Of a stretch of 64,000 nucleotides of DNA, positions 48,092-61,250 are shown in pieces. The translations under genes were made by a program, and so were the position numbers. How positions within the stretch are numbered: position 1 is the stretch's first letter; every line of letters begins with the position of its first letter. This DNA comes from Liolophura sinensis (taxonomy: Eukaryota > Mollusca > Polyplacophora > Chitonida > Chitonidae), in assembly GCF_032854445.1 (NCBI RefSeq), contig NW_027017966.1:186001-250000 (forward strand), written 5' to 3'. A model generated the notes under the pieces. That model saw nothing but the letters and a program-made list of their open reading frames with translations, ran no database searches and had not been told where the DNA came from.

Positions 48092-51000
48092 TCAAATCTT
48101 TGGGCCAAGCCCATTTAACTCACCCAACAAATGTCTTACTTCTAAGTCGAAGACAATCTCAATGTCTTTATCTACATGTAGAAAAACCACACCATTTGTA
48201 TATAAAAAAAACAAAAGGTACTTGATACAATCCGCTGTAAAAAGTACAATTGAACACTGACCCACATCAATAAGGTGCCAAAGGATGCGCAATTGGGCCA
48301 GGCATCTCCAGCTGTTGAAAAATTGCAAATTTCCTTGGTTTCCATGGAGTAAGAGCCGTTGCTGGGCACGTGATCTTGACATCATTGATTATTCATTTGT
48401 GGCTACAGCCAAAAGTATTGGTCGGAGAGCAACGCGGTTTGCACCATTCGATTTCTCGTCACAAAATACGTCGGATTAGCCTCTTACCAGCAGCATTGGA
48501 ACAGTTTTTCCACTTTTGGATTTTTGCCTGGTCATTTTGCTAATTGAAATCGGCTACTTTAACTATGTACAATCGCGACTGGTCATTACTATATTCAACA
48601 TTTCATTATAAGTTATGTGCCCTTCGGTAGCCCAGACGACGTCAAATCTTTGGGCCAAGCCCATTTAACTCACCCAGCAAATGTCTTACTTCTAAGTCGA
48701 AGACAAACTCAATGTCTTTATCTACATGTAGAAAAACCACACCATTTGTATATAAAAAAAACACAAGGTACTTGATACAACCCGCTGTAAAAAGTACAAT
48801 TGAACACTGACCCACATCAATAAGGTGCCAAAGGATGCGCAATTGGGCCAGGCATCTCCAGCTGTTGAAAAATTGCAAATTTCCTTGGTTTCCATGGAGT
48901 AAGAGCCGTTGCTGGGCACGTGATCTTGACATCATTGATTATTCATTTGTGGCTACAGCCAAAAGTATTGGTCGGAGAGCAACGCGGTTTGCACCATTCG
49001 ATTTCTCGTCACAAAATACGTCGGATTAGCCTCTTACCAGCAGCATTGGAACAGTTTTTCCACTTTTGGATTTTTGCCTGGTCATTTTGCTAATTGAAAT
49101 CGGCTACATTAACTATGTACAATCGCGACTGGTCATTACTATATTCAACTTTTCATTATAAGTTATGTGCCCTTCGGTAGCCCAGACGACGTCAAATCTT
49201 TGGGCCAAGCCCATTTAACTCACCCAACAAATGTCTTACTTCTAAGTCGAAGACAAACTCAATGTCTTTATCTACATGTAGAAAAACCACACCATTTGTA
49301 TATAAAAAAACAAAAGGTACTTGATACAATCCGCTGTAAAAAGTACAATTGAACACTGACCCACATCAATAAGGTGCCAAAAGATATGCAATTGGGCCAG
49401 GCATCTCCAGCTGTTGAAAAATTGCAAATTTGTATGGTTTCCATGGAGTAAGAGCCGTTGCTGGGCACGTGATCTTGACATCATTGATTATTCATTTGTG
49501 GCTACAGCCAAAAGTATTGGTCGGAGAGCAACGCGGTTTGCACCATTCGATTTCTCGTCACAAAATACGTCGGATTAGCCTCTTACCAGCAGCATTGGAA
49601 CAGTTTTTCCACTTTTGGATTTTTGCCTGGTCTTTTTGCGAATTGAAATCGGCTACATTAACTATGTACAATCGCGACTGGTCATTACTATATTCAACAT
49701 TTCATTATAAGTTATGTGCCCTTCGGTAGCCCAGACGACGTCAAATCTTTGGGCCAAGCCCATTTAACTCACCCAGCAAATGTCTTACTCCTAAGTCGAA
49801 GACAAACTCAATGTCTTTATCTACATGTAGAAAAACCACACCATTTGTATATAAAAAAAACACAAGGTACTTGATACAATCCGCTGTAAAAAGTACAATT
49901 GAACACTGACCCACATCAATAAGGTGCCAAAGGATGCGCAATTGGGCCAGGCATCTCCAGCTGTTGAAAAATTGCAAATTTCCTTGGTTTCCATGGAGTA
50001 AGAGCCGTTGCTGGGCACGTGATCTTGACATCATTGATTATTCATTTGTGGCTACAGCCAAAAGTATTGGTCGGAGAGCAACGCGGTTTGCACCATTCGA
50101 TTTCTCGTCACAAAATACGTCGGATTAGCCTCTTACCAGCAGCATTGGAACAGTTTTTCCACTTTTGGATTTTTGCCTGGTCTTTTTGCTAATTGAAATC
50201 GGCTACTTTAACTATGTACAATCGCGACTGGTCATTACTATATTCAACTTTTCATTATAAGTTATGTGCCCTTCGGTAGCCCAGACGACGTCAAATCTTT
50301 GGGCCAAGCCCATTTAACTCACCCAGCAAATGTCTTACTTCTAAGTCGAAGACAAACTCAATGTCTTTATCTACATGTAGAAAAACCACACCATTTGTAT
50401 ATAAAAAGAACACAAGGTACTTGATACAATCCGCTGTAAAAAGTACAATTGAACACTGACCCACATCAATAAGGTGCCAAAGGATGCGCAATTGGGCCAG
50501 GCATCTCCAGCTGTTGAAAAATTGCAAATTTCCTTGGTTTCCATGGAGTAAGAGCCGTTGCTGGGCACGTGATCTTGACATCATTGATTATTCATTTGTG
50601 GCTACAGCCAAAAGTATTGGTCGGAGAGCAACGCGGTTTGCACCATTCGATTTCTCGTCACAAAATACGTCGGATTAGCCTCTTACCAGCAGCATTGGAA
50701 TAGTTTTTCCACTTTTGGATTTTTGCCTGGTCTTTTTGCTAATTGAAATCGGCTACATTAACTATGTACAATCGCGACTGGTCATTACTATATTCAACTT
50801 TTCATTATAAGTTATGTGCCCTTCGGTAGCCCAGACGACGTCAAATCTTTGGGCCAAACCCATTTAACTCACCCAGCAAATGTCTTACTTCTAAGTCGAA
50901 GACAAACTCAATGTCTTTATCTACATGTAGAAAAACCACACCATTTGTATATAAAAAAAACACAAGGTACTTGATACAATCCGCTGTAAAAAGTACAATT

Positions 51001-51654
51001 GAACACTGACCCACATCAATAAGGTGCCAAAGGATGCGCAATTGGGCCAGGCATCTCCAGCTGTTGAAAAATTGCAAATTTCCTTGGTTTCCATGGAGTA
51101 AGAGCCGTTGCTGGGCACGTGATCTTGACATCATTGATTATTCATTTGTGGCTACAGCCAAAAGTATTGGTTGGAGAGCAACGCGGTTTGCACCATTCGA
51201 TTTCTCGTCACAAAATACGTCGGATTAGCCTCTTACCAGCAGCATTGGAACAGTTTTTCCACTTTTGGATTTTTGCCTGGTCTTTTTGCGAATTGAAATC
51301 GGCTACATTAACTATGTACAATCGCGACTGGTCATTACTATATTCAACATTTCATTATAAGTTATGTGCCCTTCGGTAGCCCAGACGACGTCAAATCTTT
51401 GGGCCAAACCCATTTAACTCACCCAGCAAATGTCTTACTTCTAAGTCGAAGACAAACTCAATGTCTTTATCTACATGTAGAAAAACCACACCATTTGTAT
51501 ATAAAAAAAACACAAGGTACTTGATACAATCCGCTGTAAAAAGTACAATTGAACACTGACCCACATCAATAAGGTGCCAAAGGATGCGCAATTGGGCCAG
51601 GCATCTCCAGCTGTTGAAAAATTGCAAATTTCCTTGGTTTCCATGGAGTAACAG
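48092..51654 (+). repeat. Mixed-subtype monomers M88-M94
   Basis: M88 (a-type), M89 (CAACCCGCTG type) and M90 (short type) resemble M71 to M73 in order. M91 has CTCCTAAGTCG, M92 an interrupted A-tract (TATAAAAAGAACAC, about 50400-50413), and M93 and M94 have GGGCCAAACCC. M94 has a private GTAACAGCC at about 51649-51657. No higher-order period is evident within this stretch. Confidence 0.85.
49192..49740 (+). repeat. Short-type monomer M90 (549 bp)
   Basis: It carries the 7-base A-tract and TTTGTATGG, with a further change to CCAAAAGATATGC, a CpG to TpG step relative to GATACGC. It is entered from an ordinary TATATTCAAC tail rather than TATATACAAC. Confidence 0.88.
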
Positions 51655-54600
51655 CCGTTGCTGGGCACGTGATCTTGACATCATTGATTATTCATTTGTG
51701 GCTACAGCCAAAAGTATTGGTCGGAGAGCAACGCGGTTTGCACCATTCGATTTCTCGTCACAAAATACGTCGGATTAGCCTCTTACCAGCAGCATTGGAA
51801 CAGTTTTTCCACTTTTGGATTTTTGCCTGGTCTTTTTGCGAATTGAAATCGGCTACATTAACTATGTACAATCGCGACTGGTCATTACTATATTCAACTT
51901 TTCATTATAAGTTATGTGCCCTTCGGTAGCCCAGACGACGTCAAATCTTTGGGCCAAGCCCATTTAACTCACCCAACAAATGTCTTACTTCTAAGTCGAA
52001 GACAAACTCAATGTCTTTATCTACATGTAGAAAAACCACACCATTTGTATATAAAAAAAACAAAAGGTACTTGATACAATCCGCTGTAAAAAGTACAATT
52101 GAACACTGACCCACATCAATAAGGTGCCAAAGGATGCGCAATTGGGCCAGGCATCTCCAGCTGTTGAAAAATTGCAAATTTCCTTGGTTTCCATGGAGTA
52201 AGAGCCGTTGCTGGGCACGTGATCTTGACATCATTGATTATTCATTTGTGGCTACAGCCAAAAGTATTGGTCGGAGAGCAACGCGGTTTGCACCATTCGA
52301 TTTCTCGTCACAAAATACGTCGGATTAGCCTCTTACCAGCAGCATTGGAACAGTTTTTCCACTTTTGGATTTTTGCCTGGTCATTTTGCTAATTGAAATC
52401 GGCTACATTAACTATGTACAATCGCGACTGGTCATTACTATATTCAACATTTCATTATAAGTTCTGTGCCCTTCGGTAGCCCAGACGACGTCAAATCTTT
52501 GGGCCAAGCCCATTTAACTCACCCAGCAAATGTCTTACTTCTAAGTCGAAGACAAACTCAAAGTCTTTATCTACATGTAGAAAAACCACACCATTTGTAT
52601 ATAAAAAAAACAAAAGGTACTTGATACAACCCGCTGTAAAAAGTACAATTGAACACTGACCCACATCAATAAGGTGCCAAAGGATGCGCAATTGGGCCAG
52701 GCATCTCCAGCTGTTGAAAAATTGCAAATTTCCTTGGTTTCCATGGAGTAAGAGCCGTTGCTGGGCACGTGATCTTGACATCATTGATTATTCATTTGTG
52801 GCTACAGCCAAAAGTATTGGTCGGAGAGCAACGCGGTTTGCACCATTCGATTTCTCGTCACAAAATACGTCGGATTAGCCTCTTACCAGCAGCATTGGAA
52901 CAGTTTTTCCACTTTTGGATTTTTGCCTGTTCTTTTTGCTAATTGAAATCGGCTGCATTAACTATGTACAATCGCGACTGGTCATTACTATATTCAACTT
53001 TTCATTATAAGTTATGTGCCCTTCGGTAGCCCAGACGACGTCAAATCTTTGGGCCAAGCCCATTTAACTCACCCAACAAATGTCTTACTTCTAAGTCGAA
53101 GACAAACTCAATGTCTTTATCTACATGTAGAAAAACCACACCATTTGTATGTAAAAAAAAACAAAAGGTACTTGATACAATCCGCTGTAAAAAGTACAAT
53201 TGAACACTGACCCACATAAATAAGGTGCCAAAGGATGCGCAATTGGGCCAGGCATCTCCAGCTGTTGAAAAATTGCAAATTTCCTTGGTTTCCATGGAGT
53301 AAGAGCCATTGCTGGGCACGTGATCTTGACATCATTGATTATTCATTTGTGGCTACAGCCAAAAGTATTGGTCGGAGAGCAACGCGGTTTGCACCATTCG
53401 ATTTCTCGTCACAAAATACGTCGGATTAGCCTCTTACCAGCAGCATTGGAACAGTTTTTCCACTTTTGGATTTTTGCCTGGTCATTTTGCTAATTGAAAT
53501 CGGCTACATTAACTATGTACAATCGCGACTGGTCATTACTATATTCAACATTTCATTATAAGTTATGTGCCCTTCGGTAGCCCAGACGACGTCAAATCTT
53601 TGGGCCAAGCCCATTTAACTCACCCAGCAAATGTCTTACTTCTAAGTCGAAGACAAACTCAATGTCTTTATCTACATGTAGAAAAACCACACCATTTGTA
53701 TATTAAAAAACCCAAGGTACTTGATACAATCCGCTGTAAAAAGTACAATTGAACACTGACCCACATCAATAAAGTGCCAAAAGATGCGCAATTGGGCCAG
53801 GCATCTCCAGGTGTTGAAAAATTGCAAATTTCTATGGTTTCCATGGAGTAAGAGCCGTTGCTGGGCACGTGATCTTGACATCATTGATTATTCATTTGTG
53901 GCTACAGCCAAAAGTATTGGTCGGAGAGCAACGCGGTTTGCACCATTCGATTTCTCGTCACAAAATACGTCGGATTAGCCTCTTACCAGCAGCATTGGAA
54001 CAGTTTTTCCACTTTTGGATTTTTGCCTGGTCTTTTTGCTTATTGAAATCGGGTACATTAGCTATGTACAATCGCGACTGGTCATTACTATATTCAATTT
54101 TTCATTATAAGTGATGTGCCCTTCGGTAGCCCAGACGACGTCAAATCTTTGGGCCAAACCCATTTAACTCACCCAGCAAATGTCTTACTTCTAAGTCGAA
54201 GACAAACTCAATGTCTTTATCTACATGTAGAAAAACCACACCATTTGTATATAAAAAAAACACAAGGTACTTGATACAATCCGCTGTAAAAAGTACAATT
54301 GAACACTGACCCACATCAATAAGGTGCCAAAGGATGCGCAATTGGGCCAGGCATCTCCAGCTGTTGAAAAATTGCAAATTTCCTTGGTTTCCATGGAGTA
54401 AGAGCCGTTGCTGGGCACGTGATCTTGACATCATTGATTATTCATTTGTGGCTACAGCCAAAAGTATTGGTTGGAGAGCAACGCGGTTTGCACCATTCGA
54501 TTTCTCGTCACAAAATACGTCGGATTAGCCTCTTACCAGCAGCATTGGAACAGTTTTTCCACTTTTGGATTTTTGCCTGGTCTTTTTGCGAATTGAAATC

Positions 54601-56605
54601 GGCTACATTAACTATGTACAATCGCGACTGGTCATTACTATATTCAACATTTCATTATAAGTTATGTGCCCTTCGGTAGCCCAGACGACGTCAAATCTTT
54701 GGGCCAAGCCCATTTAACTCACCCAGCAAATGTCTTACTTCTAAGTCGAAGACAAACTCAATGTCTTTATCTACATGTAGAAAAACCACACCATTTGTAT
54801 ATAAAAAAACACAAGGTACTTGATACAATCCGCTGTAAAAAGTACAATTGAACACTGACCCACATCAATAAGGTGCCAAAGGATGCGCAATTGGGCCAGG
54901 CATCTCCAGCTGTTGAAAAATTGCAAATTTCCTTGGTTTCCATGGAGTAAGAGCCGTTGCTGGGCACGTGATCTTGACATCATTGATTATTCATTTGTGG
55001 CTACAGCCAAAAGTATTGGTCGGAGAGCAACGCGGTTTGCACCATTCGATTTCTCGTCACAAAATACGTCGGATTAGCCTCTTACCAGCAGCATTGGAAC
55101 AGTTTTTCCACTTTTGGATTTTTGCCTGGTCATTTTGCTAATTGAAATCGGCTACATTAACTATGTACAATCGCGACTGGTCATTACTATATTCAACATT
55201 TCATTATAAGTTCTGTGCCCTTCGGTAGCCCAGACGACGTCAAATCTTTGGGCCAAGCCCATTTATCTCACCCAGCAAATGTCTTACTTCTAAGTCGAAG
55301 ACAAACTCAATGTCTTTATCTACATGTAGAAAAACCACACCATTTGTATATAAAAAAAACAAAAGGTACTTGATACAATGCGCTGTAAAAAGTACAATTG
55401 AACACTGACCCACATCAATAAGGTGCCAAAAGATGCGCAATTGGGCCAGGCATCTCCAGCTGTTGAAAAATTGCAAATTTCTATGGTTTCCATGGAGTAA
55501 GAGCCGTTGCTGGGCACGTGATCTTGACATCATTGATTATTCATTTGTGGCTACAGCCAAAAGTATTGGTCGGAGAGCAACGCGGTTTGCACCATTCGAT
55601 TTCTCGTCACAAAATACGTCGGATTAGCCTCTTACCAGCAGCATTGGAACAGTTTTTCCACTTTTGGATTTTTGCCTGGTCTTTTTGCTTATTGAAATCG
55701 GCTACATTAGCTATGTACAATCGCGACTGGTCATTACTATATTCAATTTTTCATTATAAGTTATGTGCCCTTCGGTAGCCCAGACGACGTCAAATCTTTG
55801 GGCCAAGCCCATTTAACTCACCCAGCAAATGTCTTACTTCTAAGTCGAAGACAAACTCAATGTCTTTATCTACATGTAGAAAAACCACACCATTTGTATA
55901 TAAAAAAAAACAAAAGGTACTTGATACAATCCGCTGTAAAAAGTACAATTGAACACTGACCCACATCAATAAGGTGCCAAAGGATGCGCAATTGGGCCAG
56001 GCATCTCCAGCTGTTGAAAAATTGCAAATTTCCTTGGTTTCCATGGAGTAAGAGCCGTTGCTGGGCACGTGATCTTGACATCATTGATTATTCATTTGTG
56101 GCTACAGCCAAAAGTATTGGTCGGAGAGCAACGCGGTTTGCACCATTCGATTTCTCGTCACAAAATACGTCGGATTAGCCTCTTACCAGCAGCATTGGAA
56201 CAGTTTTTCTACTTTTGGATTTTTGCCTGGTCTTTTTTTCGAATTGAAATGGGCTACATTAACTATGTACAATCGCGACTGGTCATTACTATATTCAACA
56301 TTTCATTATAAGTTATGTGCCCTTCGGTAGCCCAGACGACGTCAAATCTTTGGGCCAAGCCCATTTAACTCACCCAGCAAATGTCTTACTTCTAAGTCGA
56401 AGACAAACTCAATGTCTTTATCTACATGTAGAAAAACCACACCATTTGTATATAAAAAAAACACAAGGTACTTGATACAATCCGCTGTAAAAAGTACAAT
56501 TGAACACTGACCCACATCAATAAGGTGCCAAAGGATGCGCAATTGGGCCAGGCATCTCCAGCTGTTGAAAAATTGCAAATTTCCTTGGTTTCCATGGAGT
56601 AAGAG
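51655..56605 (+). repeat. 9-monomer HOR, copy 1 (M94 tail to M103)
   Basis: The order M95 to M102 recurs as M104 to M111 at an offset of 4,951-4,953 bp. Shared rare markers are GTTCTGTGCC after M95/M104 and M100/M109, CTCAAAGTC in M96/M105, GAGCCATTG in M97/M106, TATTAAAAAACCCAAGG in M98/M107, TTATCTCACCC with AATGCGCTG in M101/M110, and CTTTTTTTCG with AATGGGCTAC in the M102/M111 tails. The offset drifts because A-tract lengths differ. Confidence 0.9.
53592..54140 (+). repeat. Divergent monomer M98 (549 bp)
   Basis: It has TATTAAAAAACCCAAGG at the A-tract, CAATAAAGTGCC, CCAAAAGATGCG and TTTCTATGG, and ends in CTTATTGAAATCGGGTACATTAGC with AAGTGATGTGCC. It is one of the most changed units in the window. 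Its counterpart is M107 (58544-59092), which has lost the private CAGGTG. Confidence 0.85.
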
Positions 56606-59600
56606 CCGTTGCTGGGCACGTGATCTTGACATCATTGATTATTCATTTGTGGCTACAGCCAAAAGTATTGGTCGGAGAGCAACGCGGTTTGCACCATTCG
56701 ATTTCTCGTCACAAAATACGTCGGATTAGCCTCTTACCAGCAGCATTGGAACAGTTTTTCCACTTTTGGATTTTTGCCTGGTCTTTTTGCGAATTGAAAT
56801 CGGCTACATTAACTATGTACAATCGCGACTGGTCATTACTATATTCAACTTTTCATTATAAGTTATGTGCCCTTCGGTAGCCCAGACGACGTCAAATCTT
56901 TGGGCCAAGCCCATTTAACTCACCCAACAAATGTCTTACTTCTAAGTCGAAGACAAACTCAATGTCTTTATCTACATGTAGAAAAACCACACCATTTGTA
57001 TATAAAAAAAACACAAGGTACTTGATACAATCCGCTGTAAAAAGTACAATTGAACACTGACCCACATCAATAAGGTGCCAAAGGATGCGCAATTGGGCCA
57101 GGCATCTCCAGCTGTTGAAAAATTGCAAATTTCCTTGGTTTCCATGGAGTAAGAGCCGTTGCTGGGCACGTGATCTTGACATCATTGATTATTCATTTGT
57201 GGCTACAGCCAAAAGTATTGGTCGGAGAGCAACGCGGTTTGCACCATTCGATTTCTCGTCACAAAATACGTCGGATTAGCCTCTTACCAGCAGCATTGGA
57301 ACAGTTTTTCCACTTTTGGATTTTTGCCTGGTCATTTTGCTAATTGAAATCGGCTACATTAACTATGTACAATCGCGACTGGTCATTACTATATTCAACA
57401 TTTCATTATAAGTTCTGTGCCCTTCGGTAGCCCAGACGACGTCAAATCTTTGGGCCAAGCCCATTTAACTCACCCAGCAAATGTCTTACTTCTAAGTCGA
57501 AGACAAACTCAAAGTCTTTATCTACATGTAGAAAAACCACACCATTTGTATATAAAAAAAACAAAAGGTACTTGATACAACCCGCTGTAAAAAGTACAAT
57601 TGAACACTGACCCACATCAATAAGGTGCCAAAGGATGCGCAATTGGGCCAGGCATCTCCAGCTGTTGAAAAATTGCAAATTTCCTTGGTTTCCATGGAGT
57701 AAGAGCCGTTGCTGGGCACGTGATCTTGACATCATTGATTATTCATTTGTGGCTACAGCCAAAAGTATTGGTCGGAGAGCAACGCGGTTTGCACCATTCG
57801 ATTTCTCGTCACAAAATACGTCGGATTAGCCTCTTACCAGCAGCATTGGAACAGTTTTTCCACTTTTGGATTTTTGCCTGTTATTTTTGTTAATTGAAAT
57901 CGGCTGCATTAACTATGTACAATCGCGACTGGTCATTACTATATTCAACTTTTCATTATAAGTTATGTGCCCTTCGGTAGCCCAGACGACGTCAAATCTT
58001 TGGGCCAAGCCCATTTAACTCACCCAACAAATGTCTTACTTCTAAGTCGAAGACAAACTCAATGTCTTTATCTACATGTAGAAAAACCACACCATTTGTA
58101 TGTAAAAAAAAAACAAAAGGTACTTGATACAATCCGCTGTAAAAAGTACAATTGAACACTGACCCACATCAATAAGGTGCCAAAGGATGCGCAATTGGGC
58201 CAGGCATCTCCAGCTGTTGAAAAATTGCAAATTTCCTTGGTTTCCATGGAGTAAGAGCCATTGCTGGGCACGTGATCTTGACATCATTGATTATTCATTT
58301 GTGGCTACAGCCAAAAGTATTGGTCGGAGAGCAACGCGGTTTGCACCATTCGATTTCTCGTCACAAAATACGTCGGATTAGCCTCTTACCAGCAGCATTG
58401 GAACAGTTTTTCCACTTTTGGATTTTTGCCTGGTCATTTTGCTAATTGAAATCGGCTACATTAACTATGTACAATCGCGACTGGTCATTACTATATTCAA
58501 CATTTCATTATAAGTTATGTGCCCTTCGGTAGCCCAGACGACGTCAAATCTTTGGGCCAAGCCCATTTAACTCACCCAGCAAATGTCTTACTTCTAAGTC
58601 GAAGACAAACTCAATGTCTTTATCTACATGTAGAAAAACCACACCATTTGTATATTAAAAAACCCAAGGTACTTGATACAATCCGCTGTAAAAAGTACAA
58701 TTGAACACTGACCCACATCAATAAAGTGCCAAAAGATGCGCAATTGGGCCAGGCATCTCCAGCTGTTGAAAAATTGCAAATTTCTATGGTTTCCATGGAG
58801 TAAGAGCCGTTGCTGGGCACGTGATCTTGACATCATTGATTATTCATTTGTGGCTACAGCCAAAAGTATTGGTCGGAGAGCAACGCGGTTTGCACCATTC
58901 GATTTCTCGTCACAAAATACGTCGGATTAGCCTCTTACCAGCAGCATTGGAACAGTTTTTCCACTTTTGGATTTTTGCCTGGTCTTTTTGCTTATTAAAA
59001 TCGGGTACATTAGCTATGTACAATCGCGACTGGTCATTACTATATTCAATTTTTCATTATAAGTGATGTGCCCTTCGGTAGCCCAGACGACGTCAAATCT
59101 TTGGGCCAAACCCATTTAACTCACCCAGCAAATGTCTTACTTCTAAGTCGAAGACAAACTCAATGTCTTTATCTACATGTAGAAAAACCACACCATTTGT
59201 ATATAAAAAAAACACAAGGTACTTGATACAATCCGCTGTAAAAAGTACAATTGAACACTGACCCACATCAATAAGGTGCCAAAGGATGCGCAATTGGGCC
59301 AGGCATCTCCAGCTGTTGAAAAATTGCAAATTTCCTTGGTTTCCATGGAGTAAGAGCCGTTGCTGGGCACGTGATCTTGACATCATTGATTATTCATTTG
59401 TGGCTACAGCCAAAAGTATTGGTTGGAGAGCAACGCGGTTTGCACCATTCGATTTCTCGTCACAAAATACGTCGGATTAGTCTCTTACCAGCAGCATTGG
59501 AACAGTTTTTCCACTTTTGGATTTTTGCCTGGTCTTTTTGCGAATTGAAATCGGCTACATTAACTATGTACAATCGCGACTGGTCATTACTATATTCAAC

Positions 59601-61250
59601 ATTTCATTATAAGTTATGTGCCCTTCGGTAGCCCAGACGACGTCAAATCTTTGGGCCAAGCCCATTTAACTCACCCAGCAAATGTCTTACTTCTAAGTCG
59701 AAGACAAACTCAATGTCTTTATCTACATGTAGAAAAACCACACCATTTGTATATAAAAAAAACACAAGGTACTTGATACAATCCGCTGTAAAAAGTACAA
59801 TTGAACACTGACCCACATCAATAAGGTGCCAAAGGATGCGCAATTGGGCCAGGCATCTCCAGCTGTTGAAAAATTGCAAATTTCCTTGGTTTCCATGGAG
59901 TAAGAGCCGTTGCTGGGCACGTGATCTTGACATCATTGATTATTCATTTGTGGCTACAGCCAAAAGTATTGGTCGGAGAGCAACGCGGTTTGCACCATTC
60001 GATTTCTCGTCACAAAATACGTCGGATTAGCCTCTTACCAGCAGCATTGGAACAGTTTTTCCACTTTTGGATTTTTGCCTGGTCATTTTGCTAATTGAAA
60101 TCGGCTACATTAACTATGTACAATCGCGACTGGTCATTACTATATTCAACATTTCATTATAAGTTCTGTGCCCTTCGGTAGCCCAGACGACGTCAAATCT
60201 TTGGGCCAAGCCCATTTATCTCACCCAGCAAATGTCTTACTTCTAAGTCGAAGACAAACTCAATGTCTTTATCTACATGTAGAAAAACCACACCATTTGT
60301 ATATAAAAAAAACAAAAGGTACTTGATACAATGCGCTGTAAAAAGTACAATTGAACACTGACCCACATCAATAAGGTGCCAAAAGATGCGCAATTGGGCC
60401 AGGCATCTCCAGCTGTTGAAAAATTGCAAATTTCTATGGTTTCCATGGAGTAAGAGCCGTTGCTGGGCACGTGATCTTGACATCATTGATTATTCATTTG
60501 TGGCTACAGCCAAAAGTATTGGTCGGAGAGCAACGCGGTTTGCACCATTCGATTTCTCGTCACAAAATACGTCGGATTAGCCTCTTACCAGCAGCATTGG
60601 AACAGTTTTTCCACTTTTGGATTTTTGCCTGGTCTTTTTGCTTATTGAAATCGGCTACATTAGCTATGTACAATCGCGACTGGTCATTACTATATTCAAT
60701 TTTTCATTATAAGTTATGTGCCCTTCGGTAGCCCAGACGACGTCAAATCTTTGGGCCAAGCCCATTTAACTCACCCAGCAAATGTCTTACTTCTAAGTCG
60801 AAGACAAACTCAATGTCTTTATCTACATGTAGAAAAACCACACCATTTGTATATAAAAAAAAACAAAAGGTACTTGATACAATCCGCTGTAAAAAGTACA
60901 ATTGAACACTGACCCACATCAATAAGGTGCCAAAGGATGCGCAATTGGGCCAGGCATCTCCAGCTGTTGAAAAATTGCAAATTTCCTTGGTTTCCATGGA
61001 GTAAGAGCCGTTGCTGGGCACGTGATCTTGACATCATTGATTATTCACTTGTGGCTACAGCCAAAAGTATTGGTCGGAGAGCAACGCGGTTTGCACCATT
61101 CGATTTCTCGTCACAAAATACGTCGGATTAGCCTCTTACCAGCAGCATTGGAACAGTTTTTCTACTTTTGGATTTTTGCCTGGTCTTTTTTTCGAATTGA
61201 AATGGGCTACATTAACTATGTACAATCGCGACTGGTCATTACTAGATTCA
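56606..61250 (+). repeat. 9-monomer HOR, copy 2 (M103 tail to M111)
   Basis: This is the second copy. Differences noted from copy 1 are CACAAGG for CAAAAGG in M104, GTTATTTTTGTTAATTG in the M105 tail (two changes), a 10- rather than 9-base A-tract and CACATCAATA for CACATAAATA in M106, CAGCTG for CAGGTG and ATTAAAAT for ATTGAAAT in M107, TTAGTCTC after M108, an 8- rather than 7-base A-tract in M109, TTCACTTG in M111, and TAGATTC with CAACTTTTC in the M111 tail. That is about a dozen changes in ~4.6 kb. Confidence 0.9.

Noticed and set aside
49430-49729. A longer 99-codon plus-strand frame in M90
   Set aside because: It arises only because the short-type TTTGTATGG adds an upstream ATG and the tail variant GCGAATTG removes a stop. 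It is a by-product of two subtype variants.
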